From NCBI RefSeq assembly GCF_001411555.2, contig NC_049905.1, positions 5,270,001-5,334,000 on the forward strand: a stretch of 64,000 bases of DNA. The letters are read 5' to 3'. This DNA comes from Juglans regia. Its lineage: Eukaryota; Streptophyta; Magnoliopsida; Fagales; Juglandaceae. Each line of letters opens with the position of its first letter. The stretch's first letter is position 1. The position numbers were made by a program, and so were the translations under genes. Shown in pieces: positions 21,834 to 32,999 of this stretch. The notes under the pieces were generated by a model. The model ran no database searches and was not told the DNA's origin. It worked only from the letters and a program-made list of their open reading frames with translations.

Positions 21834-24800
21834 CTCAGTTCTCTTTGACTGACACAAAAATGTTGTATTAAAATGGATGAAATCCTCTGCTGATTCATTT
21901 GTTAAGATGGCAACAACTCGGGTGCAAGGATGTTTCATGGCAACCCTAAAGAGTTAAAGATCACCTACCAATGCTTTTATTGACAAAGGCTCGTTATGAC
22001 TGACCAAAGTTTTACATACTGCATTTTCTAACGAGTGTTATTGTGACTATTGTCTATTAACTTTTATTTTTATTTATTTTTATCTAAATAAAAGATAATT
22101 TAAAAGTAATAAAAATGTCACATTTTATATAAAGTGAAGAAAATGAGATAATTATTTTCTCGATAAGTATTACATATACAAAAAGATTATATAAAAATAA
22201 ACTAACAAACTGACGTTAGTTTCATGTGATCCATTATATTTATTTTATAATAAAAATAACTTTATAATCTGACATACACGTCAAGTTACATCAATTTATG
22301 AATTTAATTTTATATAATTCAACTAATGTAATCCATTTACAAGGGAACAAATGGACAGCTTTGGACTCCACAATATGTAAACATTGATGTTGTCAGCAAT
22401 GAACCCAAAACATTCCCTTCCCATGGCATTCTTAAATTCAGCACAAGGAAACCAAGGAATAATACAAGCAAGAAATGAAATCTCAATGCCACCTTACTTT
22501 ATGCCCTTTTATTATTTTTGGAATCGCTGAGCTTTTTTCCACTTTTCTACTTTGCCTTTCAATGATGAATCTATTGACTGGTAGTTTGCCTTTAAGCTGC
22601 TGCTGCTGTTGTTTTTGTAACCATTCGAGAAGTTTCTTTTCTTTGAGAAAATTAGATTAGGTTTAGAGGGTAAAACACTTGAAAATGAATTAAAAAGATA
22701 AGGCGTGCCATGTTACAGTAATAACATCATTTGTTCTTGTACGTCTATCTCCTTAAAGTAACCAATCTTTGAGATATATAAAGGAATATTGATATTTTAT
22801 ACCACAAATTATGGCGTGAAAAAACTATCAAATAAAATTATTCATAAATATCGGAAAGAAAGAGAGCTTTATGGCCTTAAAAACTTCGTGATTGATTCCA
22901 GTACCTGAAAATGGATTTTCTTCTCAATGTGACGGGAAAAGAAGACACAAAAAAGAGCATCATCCGGGAAAAAAACATTTACATAATTTATCACCATTTT
23001 TTTTTTTTTTTAATGTCGAGAATCTCTTCAAGACATGATCTTTCGGACTCATCCATGTAGAGTAAATTCTCGATCCCATATGCCGCACCTCCAGAAGTAT
23101 TCCTATACGGAATTGGTTAAATTGCTAACTTTTTATTAAGGAATGTGGCCTCTAAATAATTGTTTGTACTCATGAAGTGTTGAACCTTAAACTTTAAAGA
23201 GAGTGAAAATTTTCAATCTTCCCAACTATAATTTCAAGTTCAAAAACTATAATAATTAGAGTAATGATGCTAGATATGGGTTTTGAATATGCAAGTTCCA
23301 TGCAAGCTCTTTAAAAAAAAAAAAAAAGGTAAGACCCATATTTTCAAATATTTTTGTAAAAACTTATGTTGGACTTGCATTTTTTAATATCACACATCAT
23401 TTTATAAATAATTAACGAAATGATTTTTCCAAAGTTGAACAGGTCACTTATAATGTTAAAACTGATTTTTATCCGACTGGAGACCTCACGTACGTACATT
23501 GTGTTCAAATGATTTTCATATTATGGTGATTACTATTTTATGTGGGTGGGTGTCTTCTACTTTTTCAGCACCAAATCAAAATCGCCCCTACATTATATTA
23601 GAGAACTCTTAAAGATATAAAGAGTTTATATAAAAATAAATTTATAAATTGACATAATTTTATAAGATCTGTTGGATCTATTTTATAATAAATATAACTT
23701 TATAATATGACGTATCATATCAAATCACATCAAAATAATAAATAATAAAAACATGAAAAGCTTAATTGTGCAAAAGATATGGCTAAGTGAGGACAATGGA
23801 AGACATATATAAAAAAAAACAAGAAGAAGAAGATGACCAAGGGCCAGCTTGATTTTACGCCTCATTTGTTCACAACACATATCATCTTATCTTATCTTAT
23901 CTCATCATTATAATTTTATCAAATTTTAATATAAAATAAAATAAATAATTTAATTTTTTTAAATTTTAAAATAATAATAATATTAAAAAATTATTATTTT
24001 TTATATAATGAAATGCAGAGTAGAGGAGCTGGATGTTTCCATCATCAAATAAAATGCTGATAGTGCTTAGTGCTTGCTCCATTAAAGAGATAGTACTGAA
24101 AGAAGTTAGTAATAGTATGTATGGGTACGTGGTGGAGTAATAATAATTGATAGAATGGGGACAAAGCTGCTTTTGAAAACATTGCCCACCGAACCTTTGT
24201 TTTCTATTTTATGTCGTTTCTGGGTAACATTTTATAGCACATCTTTATATGAAAATCATGCACTTTTTAGGATACCCAAGAAAAAAGAGCAAAAACAAAA
24301 AAGAAGAAAAGAAAACAAGACAGCTAAAGTGTCATGCATGCAGAAAGACAACGGTAATACAACAATGCCTGAAGAAGGGATCCATGGCATGCCTGCAGGA
24401 TTACCCTCCTAACCTTTGAAAATATTAATACTTCTGTTTTCATCGTATTTCTATCATCTTAGCATTATCTTTCTATTATCTTATCTTATCATGCGATTTC
24501 ACTTGTAAACCTATTGAAGTTGTAAGAAAATTAAACTTATAGTTGATGCGGCTGATATCAACTTCTTTCACATCGTTAGTGTCTCTTGGTTTGTCTATAA
24601 GAGAGTTTGCAAATAAGTTTTTTTTTTTTTTTTTTTTTTACTTGATAAAATTTGAAGATGTGCAAGTCTCGCGTACTAATTTTTTTTTTTAAAAATAGAG
24701 TTTACTATTAAAAAATCACTTTTTAAATGGATTTTAAATTTATTTATTTTTTTCAAAATGAGTGTATAGAGATTTACACATTCTAAAACTACAAATATTA

Positions 24801-26400
24801 TTTATCTTCTTTTATAACTTTTAATTACACATTCTGGTGCGATGAATTTTAATTTTGGAAAATACTAATATGACTCTTAAATGTGTTCACTAAATATGCA
24901 CATTCATATATTTTTATTTTTTTTAATGATTAAAGAAGTGATTAGTAATAAATTTGTATCTTATTTTAAAAAATATTTAAAAGAAAAAGAAAAGCTATTT
25001 ACACTTATACCACTTAAAATATAAGATTCTTAATTATCTAGAGCGCCACTACAAGTCAGACTGCTAAGCTCCAGAGGTGTCTGGATTTACAAGTACGTAT
25101 GTATATTCCCACATTGTTTCAGTGACTAGGCATCGTCGAGCAACATCCAATTTGCAGATTTTCCTTCTTTTTTCCTTTTTTTTTTTTTTTTTGATACGTG
25201 ATTGTTGCAGCTTAGATATCAATCTAAAGCAGATGAAGCTGGACATTTATACCATTTTTTTTTATATAAAAATGTGCAATCACTGATTCACTTTTTCCTT
25301 TTTTTTTTTATATATATTTCACTAATATAATTGAATATGTCATTTTTTTAATATAAAATAATTATTTTTAACTAATTATATTAATAGAATACACAAAAAA
25401 TATTTAAAAAGAACTCTACTTGCTATAACTCTTTCTTTAATGGGTATAAATGCATGGCTAGTTTTCGATTGTACCGTTACCTTTATGATGATTTGTTTGA
25501 CACATACATTTATCAAAATCAAATAATTATTATTAAAAGTATCTATTTTGTATATATAATGTGACATCATATAGATCACACATCTTCCTAATGAATGTTA
25601 AGAACAATCAACTAGAAGCAACCACGCAGTAAATATAAAATATGTACTATTATAATATCTTCTCTCTAACATTACTCATCAAATAATGGATGATGCTCAA
25701 AAACAAAAGTATTATGAGATTTTGTCGTCCCTTATTTTTAGTGGCCAAAACACTGCACATGAGGAAACAACTCAACAACCATGGCTCCTTGGGATGTCTC
25801 CATGAGATCTCTTACATGATCCCCCATGTTTTGTTTGTCATTACGTGGATCCCGAGTTATGTTGCAAAATAAATCTTAATAAATAATTACTTTTCAGGCT
25901 TTACAAAGCTGGATTTATGAGCTGCATCTCCTCGTCTCGTGTCAGTGATAATGGATACATTTTGGAATTCTTTGCATCATCCGGTCCCCACCGCACATCC
26001 CACACCCTACGTGGAGACCGGGTTCACTAATCCTATGAACCCGCAGCTTCCTTCTTTTTTCGCTTCTTCTTCTTTTTTTGTTAGAAAAATTTTTGCATCT
26101 GCCTACATTGGCACACACTCAATGCATTGTGTAAAAAAAAAAAAATAAAAAAAAAAAAATTTGTGAATTGTGTGCCGGCTGTAAGCAGATGCATAGCAAA
26201 CCCCTTTCTTCTTCTTCTTCTACTCATTTATTTTAGTGTTCTTCTCCTACACCACTAGCTATTCCATGCAAAACTTTCAGAGCAAATTAAGAAAAACTTG
26301 CAGTATAAGATTAGATATATTTTGTCAACGTTGTAGTTGTAAAATCTTGGCATCACAGAGAATCAGAAAAACTTGGAAGGCATAGCGGAGGAGAACGAGA
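18300..26400. other. Gene-poor, A/T-rich intergenic region rich in MITE fragments
   Basis: No protein-like frame was recognised on either strand. Fragments of the two main MITE families occur at about 18400-18690, 19290-19560, 20390-20480, 22160-22330, 23610-23740 and 23880-24010. A different A/T-rich family (TTAGTCACTATTCACTCC-like) is at about 20495-20625 with a relative at 49435-49570. A TA run lies at 21796-21830. Segments at 21640-21730, 23260-23400 and 24640-24790 share an AATGCTAGATA...GTGCAAGT pattern typical of another short element. The complex segment 18980-19260 has a 79-codon minus-strand frame of unknown meaning. Confidence 0.5.
23010..23225 (-). mobile_element. 5'-truncated SINE copy
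   Basis: This segment matches the intact SINE at 52648-52909 through the AGAGTAAATTCT...CCGCACCTCCAGAA, GGAATTGGTTAAAT and GAAGTGTTGAACCTTAAACTTTAAAGAGAGTG blocks. On the plus strand it starts after a run of T (the minus-strand A tail). It stops before the tRNA-like head, so the 5' end is missing. Target duplication was not identified. Confidence 0.6.
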
Positions 26401-26401
26401 A

Positions 26402-26554
26402 CGAGAGTTATCGAAATACCAAGTAAACTTGAAATACCAAACGCCACTTTACGTAGCTGCGGCTGCAGGACAGGTGCATGTAACGAAGAAATTGGTGGAG
26501 AAACTGTCGGAAGAAATTTCAAAAACTCCTACTTCGGTGTTGTTTGGATGCTGA
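26402..26554 (+). pseudogene. Ankyrin-repeat exon remnant (ACD6/ITN1-type)
   Basis: One open stretch of about 50 codons contains YQTPLYVAAAAGQVHVTKKL followed by VEKLSEE. This matches the plant ankyrin consensus TALHVAAxAGHxxVxxxLV in membrane ankyrin proteins such as ACD6 or ITN1. No partner exons, start or transmembrane region were found nearby, and a stop follows after VLFGC. It is most likely a stranded gene fragment. The call rests on about 30 residues. Confidence 0.45.
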
Positions 26555-28150
26555 GAAACGATGGGGCAAATAAAACCCATGACAGAAAAACCTAGCTTTC
26601 GAACCGGGAGCAGGGAAGGGGCAGGATGGGTGGCGATGGGTATAGGCAGGCCGCCGAGTCATCGATCCTGGGCGATGACAGAGACGACATCACGCGACGA
26701 GAGGGAGGGAGGGGGCGCGGGAATGGGATGGTTTCAATACGTGTCGTGTTCAAATGGTGTCAAGGACAGCCACTTCAAGTGTGGGGTGTTGGTTGATAAA
26801 CAGTAGCTAATTAGTAGAAAAACTCATTGGAATTATTCCCATAAAAATAAAAAGGGCTGCATCTTGCGCCAAAACTCATGAACTAAATTAGAACCCATTA
26901 AAGGTTAACCAAATTGACGAATCACAAATGCCCAATGTACTATTTTAATTTAACCTTTCTGATCCAAAATTGTCCAAAGTAATCATTCATCATCTTCGTA
27001 AATAAATTCGGAGTGACAATTCCATAAGATTTCGGTAACTTTGCTTCAATTAGAGGACCGGAAGATAGCACCAGCGGTCATCCGGTAGAGATCGATCTCG
27101 GACAAGTGTTCTTAGGCCTAGAACTTCAATCTGGATAAGTGTTTTAAAAACCTATTCTTGGGAGTTAGATTCAGGTTCTGGTGGTTCAACGACATCATCT
27201 CTTATTGCCTGTGACCAATTAATTATTTGACCATACATCATGGCCTGCATTCAGGCAGTTTCTTAATTTATTGACCGTGAAATCTTTTTCCATTTGCGCA
27301 ATAAAAGCCCTCAATTTGGTTGGAGGAGACAAAAATAAAGCAAAAAGGAAATAACAAACAATCACCCTAGGACTCAAGATATCAACCAACAGCAACAATA
27401 ACTCCCTCAAACCCAATAAATGCCTCTACTACCGTATGTACACAGAATACCCTAATAAATGAATCGGGGATTCATGTGAGAACATAGTCCTAGTCCTTAC
27501 AATCACTTTGGAAAACTACACGTTATGTTAGTCATTGCTACAACAGAGGGAAAATAGAACTAATGTACACAATCCCCTTTCTCAATCTATTCTTTCCTGG
27601 AAAATCTAACTCAAGCTAATCATGAATTAAAAAAAAAAAAAAAAAACACTTAAGCAGCTGCAAGATTATAATAATGTGAACATGCTGATATACCCAATGC
27701 GCCATAGAAACTGAGAAACAAAGTATCAGAGTCTTGCACATCACTACCAATTATATTAGACCATTGTTATGATACAAGAGAGTTCCTTTTCAGCAATTTT
27801 TACCTTGCATCAGTCCACCAGGTGAATCTACCTCACAATTGTGACGCAGAAGCTCCTCTGCATAAAAATGAAATATCATAATTCATGTGCCGTGACAAGT
27901 CATAATGACTAGCAATCACTACTTTCACATTTAGTTACGCAAAAAAAAAAAAAAAAGAAGAAGAGAAAATTTTGCAACATATTTAACTAGGTACAAGACA
28001 TAAATTAGTAGAACGACAATGGTCATGTTTCTATATGGCTAACTGGAGGTTATGGGTGGACTAGAGCTAGGTGCAACAGAGAAACAAGTAAGATCAATCC
28101 AAAATAATCTCCGAGTAATGGGAACTTGGGATTGTGTGGATGTGTATAGG
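26555..28150. other. Intergenic DNA, one exon-like segment at 27804-27857
   Basis: No complete gene was found. On the minus strand 27857-27804 is an open 54-nt segment flanked by a TTTTTATGCAG acceptor and a GTAAAAA donor. It could be a 3'UTR exon of the Mediator gene or an exon of an unrecognised gene. A poly-A run lies at about 27628-27645, and A-rich sequence at about 27942-27956. Confidence 0.4.
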
Positions 28151-28596
28151 TGTGATACCTCCTCATACTGACTTATGTGTGTAGGTGGTGTATGCGATTC
28201 CACATTGCTTGGGAGAGAAGTTCTTGCTCTTCACAATGGTTCCAATCGGGCACTAGTTATACCATTGACTGTTGAAGTATAAGACCAAATGTGGCTTGGG
28301 CCTCCCTTGGGGCACTACAATTCGTATTAGAGCCTAATCCAACTAGAAATGTCAGACTTTAGCCAAGTCACCAATGATGAAATGACCCAATGAGGACATA
28401 AAAAATTTAAAGGGTAGAGATTGTGATACCCAATACTGACTGATGTGTGTAGGTGGTGTAAGGGATCCCACATTGATTGGGAGAGAGAAAGTTCTTGCTC
28501 TTTATAATGGTTCCAATGGGGTTCCAATCGTACCATTGACAAGTTCTTTTAGATTATAGATCTCGATGTGATTTGGGCCTCCATTGGGGAGTTATA
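28151..28596 (+). mobile_element. TRIM (terminal-repeat retrotransposon in miniature)
   Basis: Two direct repeats of about 170 bp, 28151-28319 and 28422-28596, both begin TGTGATACC and share the blocks TGTGTGTAGGTGGTGTA, CCACATTG-TTGGGAGAG and TTGGGCCTCC. They flank only about 100 bp. Directly after the first repeat is TCGTATTAGAGCC, close to the initiator-Met tRNA primer site TGGTATCAGAGC. A purine-rich AAAGGGTAGAGA precedes the second repeat. The whole is bracketed by perfect 5-bp duplications, ATAGG at 28146-28150 and 28597-28601. There is no coding capacity; such elements depend on other LTR retrotransposons for mobility. Confidence 0.82.
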
Positions 28597-28644
28597 ATAG
28601 GACTTGAGGATAGTGAGCCGCTTTATTGATTACATGCAGGGGTC

Positions 28645-28775
28645 GACCCACGCATTGGCTTTAATAAAAAAAAATCCCTAAACATTAATATCTAAGGTAT
28701 TTTTTTTATAAGAATTTTTAAGGGCGGACTCATGCATTGGCTTAGATAAAAAAAAATCCCCAAACATCAATATCT
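28645..28775. repeat. Imperfect direct duplication of about 50 bp at 80-bp spacing
   Basis: Segments at 28645-28693 and 28725-28775 share GCATTGGCTT, a long A run, and ATCCC-AAACAT-AATATCT. They lie just downstream of the TRIM. Their nature is unknown; this may be an internal part of another short element that ends near 28860. Confidence 0.6.
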
Positions 28776-29082
28776 TTCTATAAGGTAGAATTTATTCATA
28801 ATTTTTTTTTTTTTTTGCCTGGGCCCCCAAAAGAAAAGTTTCCAGGCTCTACCGCTGACAACATATCTAATTATGATGAATGGAACAGAATAACAATGCA
28901 GCCTATACTGTTGGGATCAATCGTATACCATGTGGTATACAATTGTATGCTGCTATCCACAAATTGAGTAGAATGAATGTTATTTACCTCAAAAAATTTG
29001 ACAACGTTAAGTGAAAGACACCTCCAAACTCTCTGACAACATCCATTTGCGAATAATAATCCAATTATTACATGCCACCTCT

Positions 29083-31393
29083 TCAGCCAGCCACCTTGAT
29101 TGCACCCACTTCATCAATTTTTGAGCTCTTATGCTGCAACATGTTATTGGTGATACAAAAAGCATAAGCATGGATGAATTGGGAATACTTGCACAATTCA
29201 TATAAAAACAAAGAGTTAGGATTGAACACAAAACAAAAATCATCAAAGTTGGTAATGCTTCTTGTGTATGTATTACCTTACTTTTTTTGGGTCGGTGAAT
29301 GTCATTAATATCTTCATCTCCATCATGCTTCCTTTTCTGAAAATAAATGAAGTAAAAAGTCTCATGTATTAGAATGCATTAGAAAATTGAATTACATGAG
29401 TTAATTGCAGCTATCTATCCAAAACCTTTTTTTATAAGCAAGCTATCCATCAAAAACTATGGAATTAATTGCACCATTCCACTTAATTACAACATTTTGC
29501 ATTCAACACCCAAATTCTACATTAATTTAAAATGTCTATGTCACTGCCTAAGTTAGTGCAATTTTTTTATTTTTTTTAATATTTGAAGTTGGTGCAAAAC
29601 TACTAGATTAGTAGTAGCTGGAGTTCATTACCCTGTCAAAATTACCAGATAATTGCACAGATAAATTCGCAATTTCAATTCCAACCCAACCTATTAATCT
29701 GGTAATTTTAACATTCCTTGGGCATGGAATAGATATTATGAATTAATCTTGAATGAAGATGTTGATTGCAAAATAATTTAGAGACATTGAAATGACCTCA
29801 TATTTTTTCTTTTGAGAAGTAATAAAACATTTTATTAATATTGAAATAGGCATAGCCCAAGTATTGAAATGACCTCATAGTTAAGAGTGAATTGTTGCTA
29901 TATACCTTACCATGGAGAAAATACTATTTGAAAGTTAAAAAAGACTTATTGACTATATGTACAAAGTAAAATAGGCAGGATGTTAATCAAATATTTTCAC
30001 CAAACCAAATCCCATTATTGTCAAAACTTTCCAAGTGCCTCAGAAGACAAAGTAGTAATAAGAGTGTTCCAACCTTTTCATGGTGTTTCTTTGAGTGATC
30101 AGCATTGGAGTCATGATGCCCACTTCTATCCTTCTTCTTCTCCCTGTCTTTATCTTTATTTCGGTCTTTATGCCGATGCTTGCGCTTCTTATGCTCTTTA
30201 TCATTATCCTTACCTCTATCTTTGTACTTTTTATGCTTCCTCTCCTTGTCCTTGGACTCACTTTTAGATTTCCCTACAATAGTGGGGATCCCCTTCTCCG
30301 CCTAAAGTAAAACAAATAAGATCAGCACTTAACAGGGAGAGAGAGACAAAGAGAGGTAACCAGTCCAGAGAAGGAAGCGAAGGACCATGTTACCTTTGGG
30401 AACCAATTCATATGACAAATTCCCATCCAAATATAAGAAACAAAACTTAATCAACATAAACATTTCAAAGCAGTGGATTTCTTACAAGAGGCAAATCAAC
30501 AGGAGCAGCTTCCCTTAACTGAAAGGCTTCTCTTAGAATATCCAGGTCAAATGGCCGTATTCGTGCATTAGTATCTCTGGAATAGGATGCGTTCTGAATA
30601 AGTTGATCCAATTGCATCCCTTCTCCTTTTCTGATATCTGTGTCTCCAACAACATCATGGAGATAATGTGTGTCTGAAATTGACGAAGGAAGTGATCTCT
30701 TGCAGAAAAAATCATGATGTGGCAACAATTTGTAGTGACTTATGAGATCCACAGCACCAGTCAGTTCCCTTGGTCCTAAAGTTCAAATAGGACAGCATGT
30801 CATTGACCCAAAAAACAACACAAAAACAAAAAGGACCAATGCCAAAGCCCAATAGCAGCAAATGCCAAGAAACTCAATGGAAACGGAAAAAGTAACTGAA
30901 AACAGAATCAGATCGTATGGCACCAATCAAATGTTACCTAAGGAAAATAAGGATGCACAAACATCAAGAAGTCTGTCCAAAGGCGTATATACACCATTAA
31001 AGCATAGGCAGAGGGTTTAAACCATCCAATATCAAAACTTTCCAGCACTTTCCATTCAAAACTTTTTCATCCATCTTTAAAAAAGAAAATAAATCCAGCT
31101 GTTGCGAGCCATCCCAACTACTTGCAGGAATAATCACTGCATGTCCACAGTGCAATGCCTATACTTTTCTTTATACTTTTCTTTATACTTTTCTTTTTAT
31201 CGATAAACATAATTTTATTGAGCGTGAAATAGACAAAGGCACGAGCATATGGGTTTCTCTATACAAGACAACATTTGCAAATTAGCAGATCCAGATTCAG
31301 CCAAACAAGTCACAGGATGAACAATGCACACAAAGAGACACATAGCTAAAGAAACTTCTCACCTCTTCCAAACTTCTTGCCTTCAGGATCCAT
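29083..31393 (-). CDS. MED19A: Mediator of RNA polymerase II transcription subunit 19 (MED19a-type)
   Basis: Five coding exons (31393-31363, 30775-30486, 30301-30074, 29336-29277, 29133-29083) splice in frame into 219 residues, about the length of Arabidopsis MED19a. The first exon gives MDPEGKKFGRG. The second holds the conserved core, including ELTGAVDLISHYKLLPHHDF, FCKRSLP, DTHYLHDVVGDTDIRKGEG and QLDQLIQN. Exon 3 is very rich in Lys, Asp, His and Arg, as in the plant MED19 C-terminus. The protein ends KSSKIDEVGAIKVAG. MED19 is a nuclear subunit of the Mediator head/middle that bridges transcription factors to RNA polymerase II. No frame disruptions were found. One residue differs from the usual core: KLLPHHDF where many relatives have KLWPHYEF. 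Confidence 0.94.
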
Positions 31394-32960
31394 GTATCAT
31401 TGTTTTGCAAAGCAGTGGACCATTATCAACTGCAATTTCTAGAAAAAAAAAAAATACAATCTCAATTAAAATAATTGATGAAAGGAATACGTGTCTGCAA
31501 TAATGAAACAGAAATTGAGCTCTCTCATAAATCGATCTAAACTACTCTTGTATACACCCTGTATACTTGGTTGAGCTTCTTTCCACTATTAGTAATAATG
31601 AACTATAACAAAATAAAAATTTGATCTAAACTGCATAATAAGGGAACAGTTACCTTTCATGGTGAGTTAGATGTGAAATTTTCTGTGTACGTGTCCAAAA
31701 GTTACTAATGACTTCCAAGTACATTAGAGATTCACCTATCATATACGTAGGCAATTGTTGACATCACCGTTTGCAAATTACAACTTCTTTAATAAACATT
31801 TTCAACCATTGCTTAAAAATATCTATTGTTTCACATCATCCCATCATAAAATTGTCAAAAAATTGCTTAAAAATATCTATTATAAAAATAAAAAAATAAA
31901 AAAAAAAATCATTCAGAGCACTTTCCAGTAAAATAGAAAGCAAGGCTTGCACTTGCCTAGGTGCCTAGAAGAGATGGCGCAATTTCAATCAGATTCTCGA
32001 TACTTGCCACCTGCACTAAATTCAGTGCCACAGTTCATGTGACGTGCTAGAATGAGCACTTCATTAAATTAATAGCTACATGGTTAAGAGTTATTTATTC
32101 AAGCTGGTGTAGAACAAGTTATCCCCAAATCCAAATTGTATGATGGCTAGGATTTTGTTACATTATAGGTCATTATTTTTAAAAATTTATTAGTAACCTT
32201 ATTTGTTTTAAAACCCAAGGGTTTCGATACTAAAAACACGTTAGGTTAAAGAGAGCCTCCTTGTCAATTCAAGGGTTAAAGGGCATAAAATTGAGATTTG
32301 GTATCATCGTTTCTTTTCCCTTTCCGTTTCCACATCTTTCGCTAGGTAAAACACTCCACCATCCCCCTAACCAAGGTTTACAGTATCTCAAATCCGTAGC
32401 CCATAAACACCAATCTCATAACCAATGTATCGATTAGGAAATTTATCCTCAAAACCGTCCCCAAAACAGTTCAAAGAAACTCCAAAAAATAGCTTGACCA
32501 TTTCTTTTAGGAAAAAAATCGTCTATCTAGGAGCTCTCTATTGATTACGTTAAAACAGCTCTTAAAAAGGTCTTATCTTCCTTAAATCTCCACTGATTTA
32601 ACTCCAAATACATCCCAATTCAACATATATAACATAGGTCCAAAATCCCTTCCAATCAGAAACCCTAATTTCAAAATGAGGACCTTCGGCCCTATCAATT
32701 CCAACAAATAATCCAAAACTTTGGGCCCGTCTTCAAGCCATTAAAAAAAATGAAGTAAATTCATAGGCCGAAGCATTTAAACCAAGAAACCAAGGAAAAC
32801 TAAAGAGCTTTACCCTAATTCCCAACGGATGCCAAGCCTTCGATTTTCCAGTAAGGAGGCCGGAACGAAGTTTTTGCTAGCTGTATGTGAGGTCCGGCCA
32901 AGCGAGTGAGAGAAAGAATCGAAAGATCGAGTTGCCCTCAAAATGGACGGTAGTGTGGAT
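31394..32960 (-). other. Probable 5'UTR exons and 5'UTR intron of the MED19 gene
   Basis: On the minus strand an AAATTGCAG acceptor at 31430 starts a 36-nt leader that runs into the ATG at 31393. A candidate upstream leader exon ends at 32814 before GTAAAG, leaving a 5'UTR intron of about 1.4 kb. The leader probably begins near 32960. The assignment rests on splice motifs and the C/T-rich character of the upstream segment, not on transcripts. A copy of an ATAAAATTATG...-type repeat 3' end lies inside the intron near 31190-31260. Confidence 0.4.
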
Positions 32961-32999
32961 GAGTGGGGACGTTTCTACCTTTACTTGCCGGAGGAAGAG

